Shown piece by piece: positions 51,170 through 59,797 of a stretch of 64,000 nt of DNA. Origin of the DNA: Trichothermofontia sichuanensis B231 (GTDB taxonomy: Bacteria; Cyanobacteriota; Cyanobacteriia; B231). How positions within the stretch are numbered: position 1 is the first letter of the stretch; each line of letters opens with the position of its first letter. A program made the translations under genes and the position numbers. The notes below the pieces were generated by a model. That model saw nothing but the letters and a program-made list of their open reading frames with translations, was not told the origin of the DNA and did no database searches. The stretch covers positions 3,367,741-3,431,740 of the forward strand of contig NZ_CP110848.1 in NCBI RefSeq assembly GCF_026240635.1, given 5' to 3'.

Positions 51170-51327
51170 TCACCCTTGTATCTTAAGGCCAGAGGGGGAG
51201 AGGGACTTGAAAATCCAGCTCCCCTTCGCCCCACCTGGGAGAAGGGGTTGGGGGATGAGGGGCAAAGCAAAGTCCCTTCTCCCACCAAGGGAGAAGGGAT
51301 TTAGGGATGAGGGGAAAAGATTTATCA
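51170..51327 (+). repeat. C-rich dispersed repeats, compound
   Basis: GCCCTCACCCTTGTATCTTA ... GGGAGAGGGACTTGAAAATC and GAGAAGGGGTTGGGGGATGA (class B interior), followed by a second unit AAAGTCCCTTCTCCCACCAA / GGGAGAAGGGATTTAGGGAT. The class B terminal repeats are absent. Located between the HsdR-like remnant and the Uma2 gene. Confidence 0.6.
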
Positions 51328-51351
51328 GAGAACTAGGGCAGGTGATTAATA

Positions 51352-51933
51352 ATGATGAGTGTCTATACGATTAACATGAGTCCGATCGTGCATCTTGATG
51401 ATGCCCAATTTGAGACACTATGCGCAGCGAATCCTGAGATTAAACTTGAACGAACGCCAACTGGTGAACTGGTGATTATGTCCCCCACTGGTGGCGAAAC
51501 GGGTCGAAATAATGCGGAACTGGTGGCTGACTTTGTGATCTGGAACCGGCAAACAAAATTGGGATTTGTCTTTGACTCCTCCACCTGCTTTAAATTACCA
51601 GGCGGGGGCGATCGTTCTCCCGATGTGGCCTGGGTGGAAAAGTCCCGTTGGGAAGCGCTGTCCGCTGAACAGCAACGCCAATTTCCACCGCTGTGTCCAG
51701 ACTTTGTTTTAGAGTTGGTTTCTCCAAGTGATAGTCTGCCGATGGTTCGCGCCAAGATGCAGGAATATCTCAACAGCGGTCTGCGATTAGGATGGTTGCT
51801 CAATCCCCACGATCGTCAAGCCGAAGTCTACCGTCCCCAACAGCCGCCAGAAGTGCTATTAGCGCCTGATGTGCTAAGCGGCGCGCCGGTTCTCCCTGGC
51901 TTTACCCTGAATCTGGCTTGGCTCTGGGGTTAA
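51352..51933 (+). CDS. Uma2-family endonuclease-like protein (DUF820)
   Basis: A 193-residue Uma2 (DUF820) protein with PD-(D/E)XK fold. LVIMSPTGGETGRNNAELVA begins the core, RSPDVAWVEKSRW carries the Asp, and CPDFVLELVSPSDSLPMVRA the acidic residue and conserved SPSD block; EYLNSGLRLGWLLNPHDRQA and the V.(F).P closing strand follow. The family is hugely expanded in cyanobacteria, is often near mobile DNA, and its biological role is unresolved. Confidence 0.9.
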   Translation: MMSVYTINMSPIVHLDDAQFETLCAANPEIKLERTPTGELVIMSPTGGETGRNNAELVADFVIWNRQTKLGFVFDSSTCFKLPGGGDRSPDVAWVEKSRWEALSAEQQRQFPPLCPDFVLELVSPSDSLPMVRAKMQEYLNSGLRLGWLLNPHDRQAEVYRPQQPPEVLLAPDVLSGAPVLPGFTLNLAWLWG

Positions 51934-52024
51934 TCTGGCCATCCTGCGCCAACCTGGCGTTAAAGTCCACTCGATATACTACGGATAAGCCGACCTTCGG
52001 TGGTGTTATTGCAACGGTACGAGC

Positions 52025-53758
52025 ATGACAACGCGATCGACCCCCCAGAATCCTGGTGCCTCAGTGCCAGGAGCGATGTCTCCTGCGGCCAATGGTCGGG
52101 GGCTACCTGCGGTCTTTAGCTTTCCCGGTGCCCGCGAACGGGAAATTATTCAGATATTAGCCCGTAATGGCTGGCTGTATATGCAGCAGTTGCTCACGGT
52201 GGGCAAGGCGGATCAGGAAACTATCCCACCACCAGCGTTACTGTGTCAAATCCTGGTGGAGTTAGGGCCTGTCTACGTCAAACTAGGGCAACTGTTGAGT
52301 ACCCGACCCGATTTATTAAGTCCGGCCTATGTAACCGCCTTAAGTCGCTTACAATCGGAAGTTCCACCGGTCAATTGGGCACAGATGGAGCGTCAGATTT
52401 GCCAGTATTTACCCCAAGCACCGTCAGAAATTTTTACCGAAATTGATCCCCAACCTCTCGCAGCGGGGTCGATCGCCCAAACCCATAAAGCAGTCCTTAA
52501 AAATGGACAACGGGTCGTACTCAAGGTACAGCGACCAGGTATTGAGCAGGTGGTAGCCAGTGATATGGCGGTGTTACAGCAGTTGGCTGATCGCTTGAGT
52601 GGAACGGATTTTGGGCGGCGTTATGGGGTGGCCAGTTTAGTCGAAGAATTTAACCTGGCGTTGACGAATGAACTGGATTTTACCCAGGAGGCAATGTATA
52701 CCGATCAACTACGCCATAATCTAGCCAAATCCAGTTGGTTTGATCCTCAGAAAATTTGTATTCCAATCATTTTCTCAGAATATTCCAGTAGCCAAGTTCT
52801 GGTGATGGAATACTTAGATGGGGTGCCAATTCTGCAAGCGGAATTGACGGGACAGGGCTATGGCGGCAATGTTAAGGCAGAGCGGGATGCGATTACCAGT
52901 TTAGTGTTTCGGGCTTTTATTCAACAGTATTTAGTCGATGGGTTTTTCCACGCTGATCCCCACCCTGGCAATTTGTTTTATCTCAAAGATGGTCGAGTAG
53001 CGGTGCTCGACTGCGGCATGATGGGCAGTATGGACCCACGTTTGAAGTCGCTGTTGGTGGAATTGATGCTGGCGATCGTGGAGGTGGATTCGGAGCGGTG
53101 TACGCAACTAACGACCCAGATTACCTCACCCCTTGATCCGTCGGTGCCCATCAACCTCAAGCAATTACAGGAAGACTACGATCGCTTGCTGCGGCGCTAT
53201 TACAACCTGCGCTTAGAAAATGTGGATATGGGGGAAGCCCTAAATGCCGTCCTCCAGGCCGCACGACGGAATAATTTAGCGTTTCCAAGTAATATTGGTC
53301 TCTTGTCAAAATCGGTGACCAATTTGGAAGGAACGGGTTTATTATTCAATCCCGATCTCAACCTCTTAGCAGAAATGAAACCCCTCTTGCCGGATATGAT
53401 CTGGCAGCAGTTACGGGGATCGAATATGGCCTTACTACGCAGTGCCCTGGAGTTGAAAGGGTTATCCCTGGAGTCACCGCGTCAGTTTAGCTTTTTGCTC
53501 AGTCGCCTCAGTTCCCAAACGTTGCAAGTTAATCTAATGATCCAGGGCTTAGATGGGTTGCGACGCACGATCGATGATGCCGCCAGTCGTCTTTCCTTTA
53601 GCGTGATTCTGGGATCATTGATTATGGGGGCGGCCTTTATTTCCAGCGGCCAGCAAACACCCCAGTTGCAATTGATTACCAATATTTTCTTTGCTGTAGC
53701 CAGTATTTTGGGCCTGTGGGTGGTGATTAGCACCCTGCGATCGGGGGGAATGCATTAA
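52025..53758 (+). CDS. AarF/ABC1/UbiB-family atypical kinase
   Basis: A 577-residue protein. Kinase-like core: [20 protein letters not shown] (KxGQ motif), [20 protein letters not shown] (A-rich loop in place of the glycine loop), [12 protein letters not shown] (ATP-binding Lys), [27 protein letters not shown] (catalytic-loop equivalent), and [13 protein letters not shown] (DxG metal site). Two hydrophobic helices at the C-terminus ([17 protein letters not shown] and [15 protein letters not shown]) anchor it in membrane. Family members support ubiquinone/plastoquinone or lipid metabolism; cyanobacteria carry several and the specific role here is unknown. Confidence 0.92.
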   Translation: MTTRSTPQNPGASVPGAMSPAANGRGLPAVFSFPGAREREIIQILARNGWLYMQQLLTVGKADQETIPPPALLCQILVELGPVYVKLGQLLSTRPDLLSPAYVTALSRLQSEVPPVNWAQMERQICQYLPQAPSEIFTEIDPQPLAAGSIAQTHKAVLKNGQRVVLKVQRPGIEQVVASDMAVLQQLADRLSGTDFGRRYGVASLVEEFNLALTNELDFTQEAMYTDQLRHNLAKSSWFDPQKICIPIIFSEYSSSQVLVMEYLDGVPILQAELTGQGYGGNVKAERDAITSLVFRAFIQQYLVDGFFHADPHPGNLFYLKDGRVAVLDCGMMGSMDPRLKSLLVELMLAIVEVDSERCTQLTTQITSPLDPSVPINLKQLQEDYDRLLRRYYNLRLENVDMGEALNAVLQAARRNNLAFPSNIGLLSKSVTNLEGTGLLFNPDLNLLAEMKPLLPDMIWQQLRGSNMALLRSALELKGLSLESPRQFSFLLSRLSSQTLQVNLMIQGLDGLRRTIDDAASRLSFSVILGSLIMGAAFISSGQQTPQLQLITNIFFAVASILGLWVVISTLRSGGMH

Positions 53759-53768
53759 TGCTAGTGAA

Positions 53769-53969
53769 AAAGATGCGTACAGAATCTAAATTGGGTGCAT
53801 CTCACTTGTGCCGCCCTCACCCTAAATCCCTCTGCCAGAGCGGGAGAGGGACTTGAAAATTCGGCTCCCCTTCTCCCCACTTGGGAGAAGGGGTTGGGGG
53901 ATGAGGGCTGCCGGTCGGATCGAGATCCAAGCCTTAACTGTGTACTGAGTAAATCAGGTAAAAGCTGTA
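53769..53969 (+). repeat. Class B MITE-like element, left end lost
   Basis: The interior GCCCTCACCCTAAATCCCTC, GCTCCCCTTCTCCCCACTTG, GGATGAGGGCTGCCGGTCGG, and the right end GTAAATCAGGTAAAAGCTGTA, are kept. The left TACAGCC end is not recognisable. It starts about 10 bp after the AarF/UbiB gene. Confidence 0.75.
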
Positions 53970-54110
53970 CGTCTAGGTTGATTGAATCTTGCTAGCAAGA
54001 TTCAGAAATTATCCCGATCGTGTGTAGGGGCAGGTTGCACCAAAAAATTGGGTTAGGAACGATAATCTATATGAACCTGCCCTCCTAGATGTCTAGCACA
54101 TAACCCTGGG

Positions 54111-54267
54111 ACTGGGCGGGCCTATTGGGATTTATGAATTCACCAAACATTTTTGGAAGACCCGCCTCTACGATCGCAATAGGGTTATGCTTAAAGTTCT
54201 GACTAGGCAGATCTATTGAGATTATGAATTTCACCAAATATTTTTTGGAAAATCGCCCCTACGATTA
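54111..54267 (+). repeat. Imperfect tandem copy of a hairpin repeat
   Basis: Two units (about 54111-54176 and 54203-54267) share YTATTGRGATTTATGAATT, CACCAAAYATTTTT and GGAARAYCGCC(T/C)CTACGAT. In the first, GGGCGGGC and CCCGCC ends are inverted. Intergenic 53759-54292 has no other content. Confidence 0.6.
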
Positions 54268-54292
54268 AATTTTAGGTGTGATATGTTGTTCC

Positions 54293-55063
54293 CTAAGATG
54301 GCGTTTCTGGATCAAGGTTATCCACTGCATTGGTCAAGAAAATTTGGACCTCTGAGCCTGATCCCTGTACCTGGAATTGCGGCATTCTCCCTAGCAACTC
54401 TATCAAGCGGGTATTTGGACAGTACTGTCTCAAAATGGATCGAATGGGAGTTTTATAATTAGCCAGAAAATATCGGGCTAATTGATTGATAGGAACACCA
54501 TTCTCGATGTTGTCACTGCTTAAATACTTCACAATTAGAACGAGTGCCCGTTCTAGGTCGCTGCTTGAACCAATTTGAGCTGGCAAACTTGGAATAAAAG
54601 ATTGATCTCGCAAGTGATCTTTGCGTGTAGGCTGGTGGCTACACCTATCCTTGGGAGTAGGAGAATGGACTCGTGATTGCCCAAATTCCGTTCGGAGTAT
54701 TTTAGCAATGTGATAGTCAACCTTCCAGCGACGTTTGACTCGATAGGACGGTATCCTCTTCTTGGGTGTAGGCAATGGATAAGAGGCAACCTGATGCCCT
54801 AGGGCAATGTAAAAGTCTGTGGGATCGGGCTTTTGATAAATCGAAAACATTCGACTCTCTCGTAGAAATCGTTTGATGTCTGTACAGTAAAAGCTTGTAC
54901 GCAAGCAGTCTTCGAGAGATCGTCCAACTTCCCGTGAGAATTCTTGCTCAACTCTCTCCCAATTGATCCAGGGAGTACCCGATCGCTCAATAATTTCAAT
55001 CAGTTTTTCCAGAATCTCGTCAGTTGACAAGCGAGCAAATCGGCCTGAACTGTCGTCTTCCAT
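54293..55063 (-). CDS. Protein with two winged-helix (possible OST-HTH/LOTUS-like) domains
   Basis: A 256-residue soluble protein, not recognised as a named family. Residues about 12-95 (LSTDEILEKLIEIIERSGTP, WINWERVEQEF, SLEDCLR, FLRESRMFSIYQ) and about 170-250 (LERALVLIVKYLSSDNIENG, VPINQLARYFLANY, LIELLGRMPQFQVQGSGSEV) both look like helix-rich winged domains ending in a beta hairpin. The second resembles OST-HTH/LOTUS domains, which bind RNA (G-quadruplexes in some cases). A basic linker (KKRIPSYRVKRRWK) joins them. It is 227 bp downstream of the HerA-like gene on the same strand; a shared transcript is possible. Confidence 0.55.
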   Translation of the reverse strand: MEDDSSGRFARLSTDEILEKLIEIIERSGTPWINWERVEQEFSREVGRSLEDCLRTSFYCTDIKRFLRESRMFSIYQKPDPTDFYIALGHQVASYPLPTPKKRIPSYRVKRRWKVDYHIAKILRTEFGQSRVHSPTPKDRCSHQPTRKDHLRDQSFIPSLPAQIGSSSDLERALVLIVKYLSSDNIENGVPINQLARYFLANYKTPIRSILRQYCPNTRLIELLGRMPQFQVQGSGSEVQIFLTNAVDNLDPETPS

Positions 55064-55290
55064 TGTAGGTTGAAACCTGAAATCAATATCGAGACTAATC
55101 CATCAACTCAACCCAATGAATTAGCTCTTGAGTACCGATCATAAGCAAGTCAGGCGCTAGGTGGAAGTGAGTTGTAGGGGGGCTTACCTCACCGGAAAAA
55201 TACGGAATTAGGCCGATCGCGATCGCCCCAACTGCTGGTGCAACAAATCACACAGCCTAATGTTCGGTTCTTACTCCCTCAACCGAATGA

Positions 55291-57036
55291 TCAAAAGCCT
55301 AAATCAGCCTTGGCTGACTCCGCCGCCTTCAATACCGCTGTCGTTGGCATCTCCTCCCAGGGCACATCGCCAATTTCTGCGTAGAAGGTTTCATCGTAGG
55401 GACGGGTTTGCACCACCACCGGCATGGGGACCGCATGACCTAGAACCAGGGCTTGCTGCTTCGAGTCCAGTTTCGCTAGGACCGATCGCAGGTTCTGCCC
55501 CCCCGACACCCCCGTAAAAATCGCCTCGATATCCTTTTCATCGTTCAACAATGCCGTAATCCGTGTCCCCACCTGGGACATCACCTCCGCGTCAATGCCC
55601 GATGGTCGCTGATCCACCACCAACAGCGTTACGAAATACTTGCGCATCTCACGGGCGATTGTGCCGAAAATGGTTTGCCGGACCGTGGCCGGGTCCAGGA
55701 ACCGATGCGCTTCCTCGATCGTGATCACCAATTGTCGGGGGCGATCGCTGGGATTTTTGGTTTGCAGGAATCGCTCACTTTTGCGCACATAGGCATGGTG
55801 AATCCGGCGGGCGATCACATTGGTTGCCAGCATATAGGAGAGCAGATTGGACTGGGAACCAAACTCGATCACCACGTGCTTACCCGCTTCCAAACTTTCT
55901 AAAATTTGACCAATATAGTTTTGGGTACTGGTATTGCGAATATATTTCAAATCATCCAGACGATTGAGCTTGCGTTGCAGCGCCATAATCGATGATTTAC
56001 TGCCCATCTTGGTTTCGCAAAACTCCTGGATTTCCCCATTGGTCATGGCGAGGAGGCGCGTGATCCAGTTTTTCCCAAACTCATTGCGCAGGATAATGGC
56101 GTTTTCCAAGCTGGCTTCCGAGAGATTAAGTTCATCCCGGACTAGCATCAAATCTTCGACCTCAAATTGGTCATAGCTGATATACAACTCCTGGGCATCG
56201 CGTACTCCCCGCCGTTGGGTGGATTCAGGATCCAGGGTGTAGATTTGCACCTGACCAGGGAAAAGTTGCCGTAACCCTTTGACGGTGCTGAACTGTTTAC
56301 CCTCGCTGGCGGCCTCCCAACCGTATTCCGAGTGCATATCGAAAATGAGATTCACCGCTGCCTGTTTGCGAATAATGCCGGAGAGTAACAGGCGGGTTAA
56401 AAAGGATTTGCCAGTACCGGATTTCCCAAAGATACCATTGCTGCGTTCGACAAACCGATCGAGATCTAAACACACCGGCACATCCATATCAATCGGTTTC
56501 CCGATCGCGAAATTGCGCCGGTAGGGATCATCCTCCCAGCCAAAGACAATCCGAAAATCCTGTTCGCTGGCCTCGAAGACCTCGCTGAAGTGGCTGGGAA
56601 TCGTTTTGACTGGCATTAACTCGACTTCAATATTCGTTTGGGCTTTATAGGCAGCAAGGCTAGCTTGATTTTGTTTGACGGTTTTCTTTTGGCTTTTTTT
56701 GGGGGCAATCGCGGCTTCAATGGCGGTATCTGTGGCGATCGTATTCGAGAGCATCAGCATCGGAGCCAGGGTAATAGTGCCGTAGGTGCCCGTCCCAGCC
56801 AGCACCTCCCGCAGAAAACTATTGTGCGGATCGGGCGGATTGGCCAGAATTCGTTGGCTCGTCGTCCCTAGGGCGACATCCGTCATCAGGCAAAAGAAGC
56901 GCGATCGCGTCCCCTGGACGACAAGAAATTTACCGACCCGCACATCTTCGACGGAAACATCAGCATGAAGACGGACTTCTAACCCCTGACTCAGGGAACC
57001 TTGAACGACTAACCCCAGTGGCTTGTCTGCTTTCAT
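55291..57036 (-). CDS. HerA-like ATPase (HAS-barrel, DUF87)
   Basis: A 581-residue FtsK/HerA-superfamily ATPase. N-terminal HAS-barrel (about residues 1-100, LGLVVQGSLSQGLEVRLHAD, VGKFLVVQG), a KKSQKKTVKQNQ-rich linker, then the motor: Walker A GIFGKSGTGKSFLTRLLL (about 215-230), Walker B QLVITIEEAHRFLDP, and the conserved VVDQRPSGIDAEVMSQVGTR segment with arginine-finger and sensor residues. HerA forms hexamers and usually works with the NurA nuclease in end processing; NurA is not in the window. HerA homologues are widespread in cyanobacterial chromosomes, and related HerA proteins occur in defence systems, so housekeeping is likely but not certain. Confidence 0.88.
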   Translation of the reverse strand: MKADKPLGLVVQGSLSQGLEVRLHADVSVEDVRVGKFLVVQGTRSRFFCLMTDVALGTTSQRILANPPDPHNSFLREVLAGTGTYGTITLAPMLMLSNTIATDTAIEAAIAPKKSQKKTVKQNQASLAAYKAQTNIEVELMPVKTIPSHFSEVFEASEQDFRIVFGWEDDPYRRNFAIGKPIDMDVPVCLDLDRFVERSNGIFGKSGTGKSFLTRLLLSGIIRKQAAVNLIFDMHSEYGWEAASEGKQFSTVKGLRQLFPGQVQIYTLDPESTQRRGVRDAQELYISYDQFEVEDLMLVRDELNLSEASLENAIILRNEFGKNWITRLLAMTNGEIQEFCETKMGSKSSIMALQRKLNRLDDLKYIRNTSTQNYIGQILESLEAGKHVVIEFGSQSNLLSYMLATNVIARRIHHAYVRKSERFLQTKNPSDRPRQLVITIEEAHRFLDPATVRQTIFGTIAREMRKYFVTLLVVDQRPSGIDAEVMSQVGTRITALLNDEKDIEAIFTGVSGGQNLRSVLAKLDSKQQALVLGHAVPMPVVVQTRPYDETFYAEIGDVPWEEMPTTAVLKAAESAKADLGF

Positions 57037-57191
57037 AATCGCTAGCCTAGCAGGTTTTTAGGTCAATTGTGCTAGTTTCGCTTGATAGTTCCTAGAGGTT
57101 AGCTGGGCAATGGTTGCTCAATTAAGTCAAGGTGTAGCAAAGGGTGTAGCAAAAATTAAAGAGAACGGAGATACAGCCTTTACCTCAATCA

Positions 57192-57287
57192 TAAAGTCAT
57201 GGCAATTTAGACTGAAACAGCACCCTCACCCCTCTCCCAGAGCAGGAGAGGGGCTTAGACATCTCTTTCTAATCTGAAGTAACTATA
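57192..57287 (+). repeat. Class A MITE-like element, degenerate
   Basis: TAAAGTCATGGCAATTTAGA and CTGAAACAGCACCCTCACCC at the left, AATCTGAAGTAACTATA at the right; about 96 bp. More diverged than the four 107-bp copies. Confidence 0.65.
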
Positions 57288-57360
57288 TTGGGGTAGGCTG
57301 AGTGCAGCCCACGGGTGCGGCCCTCACCCTAAATCCCTCTCCCAGAGCGGGAGAAGGATT

Positions 57361-57467
57361 TATAGTCATTGCAATTTAGGCTGAAACAGTACCCTCACCC
57401 CCAGCCCCTCTCCCAGAGCGGGAGAGGGGAGTAAAAAACTGTATCGTTCCTATTGGGATTGATTATA
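57361..57467 (+). repeat. Class A MITE-like element, copy 4 (107 bp), nested in class B
   Basis: TATAGTCATTGCAATTTAGG to TATTGGGATTGATTATA. Inserted between GAGAAGGATT and GGTGAGGGGT of the host class B element; the uninterrupted copy at 15717 reads GAAAGATTGAGGGTGAGG at this point. Confidence 0.88.
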
Positions 57468-57582
57468 GGTGAGGGGTTGCTTCTCCCCACTTGGGAGAAG
57501 GGGCTGGGGGATGAGGGCTGCCGGTCGGATCCAGATCTAAACCTGAACGGTGTACTGAGGCAATTAGGTGAAGGCTGTAGTC

Positions 57583-57712
57583 GCTCAGTTTCCCTCACTT
57601 CTCACTCCTCTATCCTCACGCCTAAACCCCTGGCTCAACGAGCGCCTCACGGTGCTCCCGCCCTAGGGGAGGGGGTGGGGTGAGAGGGCTTCAGGTTTTA
57701 TCAATCAATCAG
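57583..57712 (+). repeat. Class D dispersed repeat
   Basis: GCTCAGTTTCCCTCACTTCT ... GGTGGGGTGAGAGGGCTTCA with CAGGTTTTATCAATCAATCA; similar to the 27917 unit in both ends. Ends 29 bp before the acs stop. Confidence 0.5.
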
Positions 57713-57740
57713 CCTTGCCCCCAGTGACGCTGTCTTACAC

Positions 57741-59705
57741 CTAGGCACCGCCGCGTAGCTTATCAAGGACCGATCGATCTTCCAAGGTTGAGGTATCCCC
57801 CAACGCTGTTTCACCCGCTGCCATCGATCGCAGCAACCGGCGCATGATTTTGCCCGATCGCGTCTTGGGTAATGCCTCGGTGAACTGAATTTCCGCCGGA
57901 CGGGCAATCACTCCGATTTCCTGAACCACGTGTTGCTTTAACTCCTTAACCAGGGCCTCGCTGGGTTCGTAACTGTTTTCGAGGGTCACAAAGGCAACGA
58001 TTTCTTCCCCCTTGATCTCGCTGGGTTTGCCCACAACGGCTGCCTCCGCCACTGCCGGGTGGGATACTAGGGCTGACTCAATTTCCATCGTCCCCAGACG
58101 GTGCCCCGCCACACTGATCACATCATCCACCCGGCCCATTACCCAGAAATAGCCATCGGCATCCTTGCGGGCACCATCCCCAGTGAAATAGGTGTATTGG
58201 CCGTCTTTGGGGGGAATCGGGTTCCAGTAGGTGCTGATAAAGCGATCGGGATTACCGTAGACCGTGCGGATCATGCTGGGCCAAGGGGACTTAATCACCA
58301 GATAGCCGCCCGCATTGGTTTCGACCGGATTGCCGTCGAGATCGACCACATCGGCAACAATGCCAGGGAAGGGTAATGTCGCCGAACCCGGTTTGGTGGG
58401 AATTGCCCCCGCCAGTGGTGTAATCATGATGCCGCCGGTTTCCGTTTGCCACCAAGTATCAACGATCGGACAGCGTTCACCGCCAATCACCCGGTAATAC
58501 CACATCCAGGCTGACGGGTTAATCGGTTCCCCGACACTGCCCAGCAACCGTAGCGACGACAGATCCCGTGCCTTGGGCAGGTCTTCCCCCATTTTGATGA
58601 ACATCCGGATCGCCGTGGGCGCTGTGTAGAACACCGTCACCCGATATTTCTGGATAATGTCCCAGAAACAACCCGGATTCGACGATCGCGGTGCCCCTTC
58701 ATACATCAACATCGTCGTCCCATTGGACAGGGGACCGTAGACGATATAACTGTGACCCGTAATCCAACCGATGTCTGCTGTACACCAGAAAATGTCATCC
58801 GGTTGCAGGTCAAACACCCATTTTGTGGTCAGGTGAGTATAGAGGTTATAGCCACCGGTGGTATGGACAACGCCCTTGGGTTTGCCCGTAGTGCCGGAGG
58901 TATAGAGGATAAACAGCATATCTTCACTGTCCATTGGTTCGGCAGGACAGTCGTCAGCCACCGTTGCCTTCTGGTCATGCCACCAAACATCGCGATCGGG
59001 CACCATCTGGATGTCCTGCCCTGTGCGTTGCACCACCAACACGTGCTTGACACTGGGCACTTCATGCTCCGCTAGGGCGCGATCGACCTGAGCCTTAAGC
59101 GGGTTAATCACATCCTTGCGCCAACTGCCATCCGCCGTCACCACCAGCTTCGCTTGAGCATCCTGGAGCCGTCCTGCCAATGCCTCGGCACTGAAGCCCC
59201 CAAAAACCACCGTGTGGGGCGCGCCAATCCGGGCACAGGCCAGCATCGCGATCGCCGCCTCCGGCAGCATGGGCATATAAATCCCGACGCGATCGCCCTT
59301 TTGCACTCCCAGTTGCTTAAATACATTCGCCATCTTGCACACTTCCCGGTGCAGATCGGCATAGGTCAAAAGGCGCGCATCCCCCGGTTCCCCTTCCCAG
59401 ATCAGGGCCGGTTGGTTGCCCTTGCCCGCTGCTAGGTGGCGATCCAAACAGTTATAGGACACATTCAATTGCCCATTCACAAACCACTTCGCAAACGGCG
59501 GCTGCCAATCCAGCACCTTATCCCAAGGTTTAAACCAATGCAATTCCTGCTGCGCCATCCGCCCCCAAAATCCCTCCGGATCGGTTTTCGCCTCCTCATA
59601 GAGTTGTTGATACTGTTCCATACTCTTAATATGGGCACGTTGCGAAAATTCCGGCGGCGGGGGAAATACGCGAGTTTCTTGCAGGGTAGATTCGATCGTG
59701 GCCAT
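57741..59705 (-). CDS. acs: Acetyl-CoA synthetase (AMP-forming)
   Basis: A 654-residue enzyme converting acetate, ATP and CoA to acetyl-CoA via acetyl-AMP. I use the ATG at 59705 ([20 protein letters not shown]), with GAAGG about 8 bp upstream; the frame extends 96 bp further without support. Key parts: the [20 protein letters not shown] region, AMP-binding [36 protein letters not shown], the hinge Asp in [20 protein letters not shown], and C-terminal [11 protein letters not shown]. Lys619 in that motif is the residue acetylated by Pat-type enzymes to switch Acs off. The putative acetyltransferase is the gene immediately upstream (92 bp), so acs and its regulator likely share a transcript. 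Confidence 0.96.
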   Translation of the reverse strand: MATIESTLQETRVFPPPPEFSQRAHIKSMEQYQQLYEEAKTDPEGFWGRMAQQELHWFKPWDKVLDWQPPFAKWFVNGQLNVSYNCLDRHLAAGKGNQPALIWEGEPGDARLLTYADLHREVCKMANVFKQLGVQKGDRVGIYMPMLPEAAIAMLACARIGAPHTVVFGGFSAEALAGRLQDAQAKLVVTADGSWRKDVINPLKAQVDRALAEHEVPSVKHVLVVQRTGQDIQMVPDRDVWWHDQKATVADDCPAEPMDSEDMLFILYTSGTTGKPKGVVHTTGGYNLYTHLTTKWVFDLQPDDIFWCTADIGWITGHSYIVYGPLSNGTTMLMYEGAPRSSNPGCFWDIIQKYRVTVFYTAPTAIRMFIKMGEDLPKARDLSSLRLLGSVGEPINPSAWMWYYRVIGGERCPIVDTWWQTETGGIMITPLAGAIPTKPGSATLPFPGIVADVVDLDGNPVETNAGGYLVIKSPWPSMIRTVYGNPDRFISTYWNPIPPKDGQYTYFTGDGARKDADGYFWVMGRVDDVISVAGHRLGTMEIESALVSHPAVAEAAVVGKPSEIKGEEIVAFVTLENSYEPSEALVKELKQHVVQEIGVIARPAEIQFTEALPKTRSGKIMRRLLRSMAAGETALGDTSTLEDRSVLDKLRGGA

Positions 59706-59797
59706 AGGATTAACCTTCAATGCGATAGGAGAGAGGGAATAGGTGACAGGTGATAGGGATCGGTACAAAGACACAAAGGCACGAAGACACAAAGAAT

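Larger units (their letters stand above)
57172..57579 (+). repeat. Class B MITE-like element interrupted by two class A insertions
   Basis: Left end TACAGCCTTTACCTCAATCA at 57172 and right end GCAATTAGGTGAAGGCTGTA ending at 57579 bound a class B element. It is split by a degenerate class A copy (57192-57287) and by an intact class A copy (57361-57467). Removing both restores the order of the 15717 copy. Confidence 0.8.
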
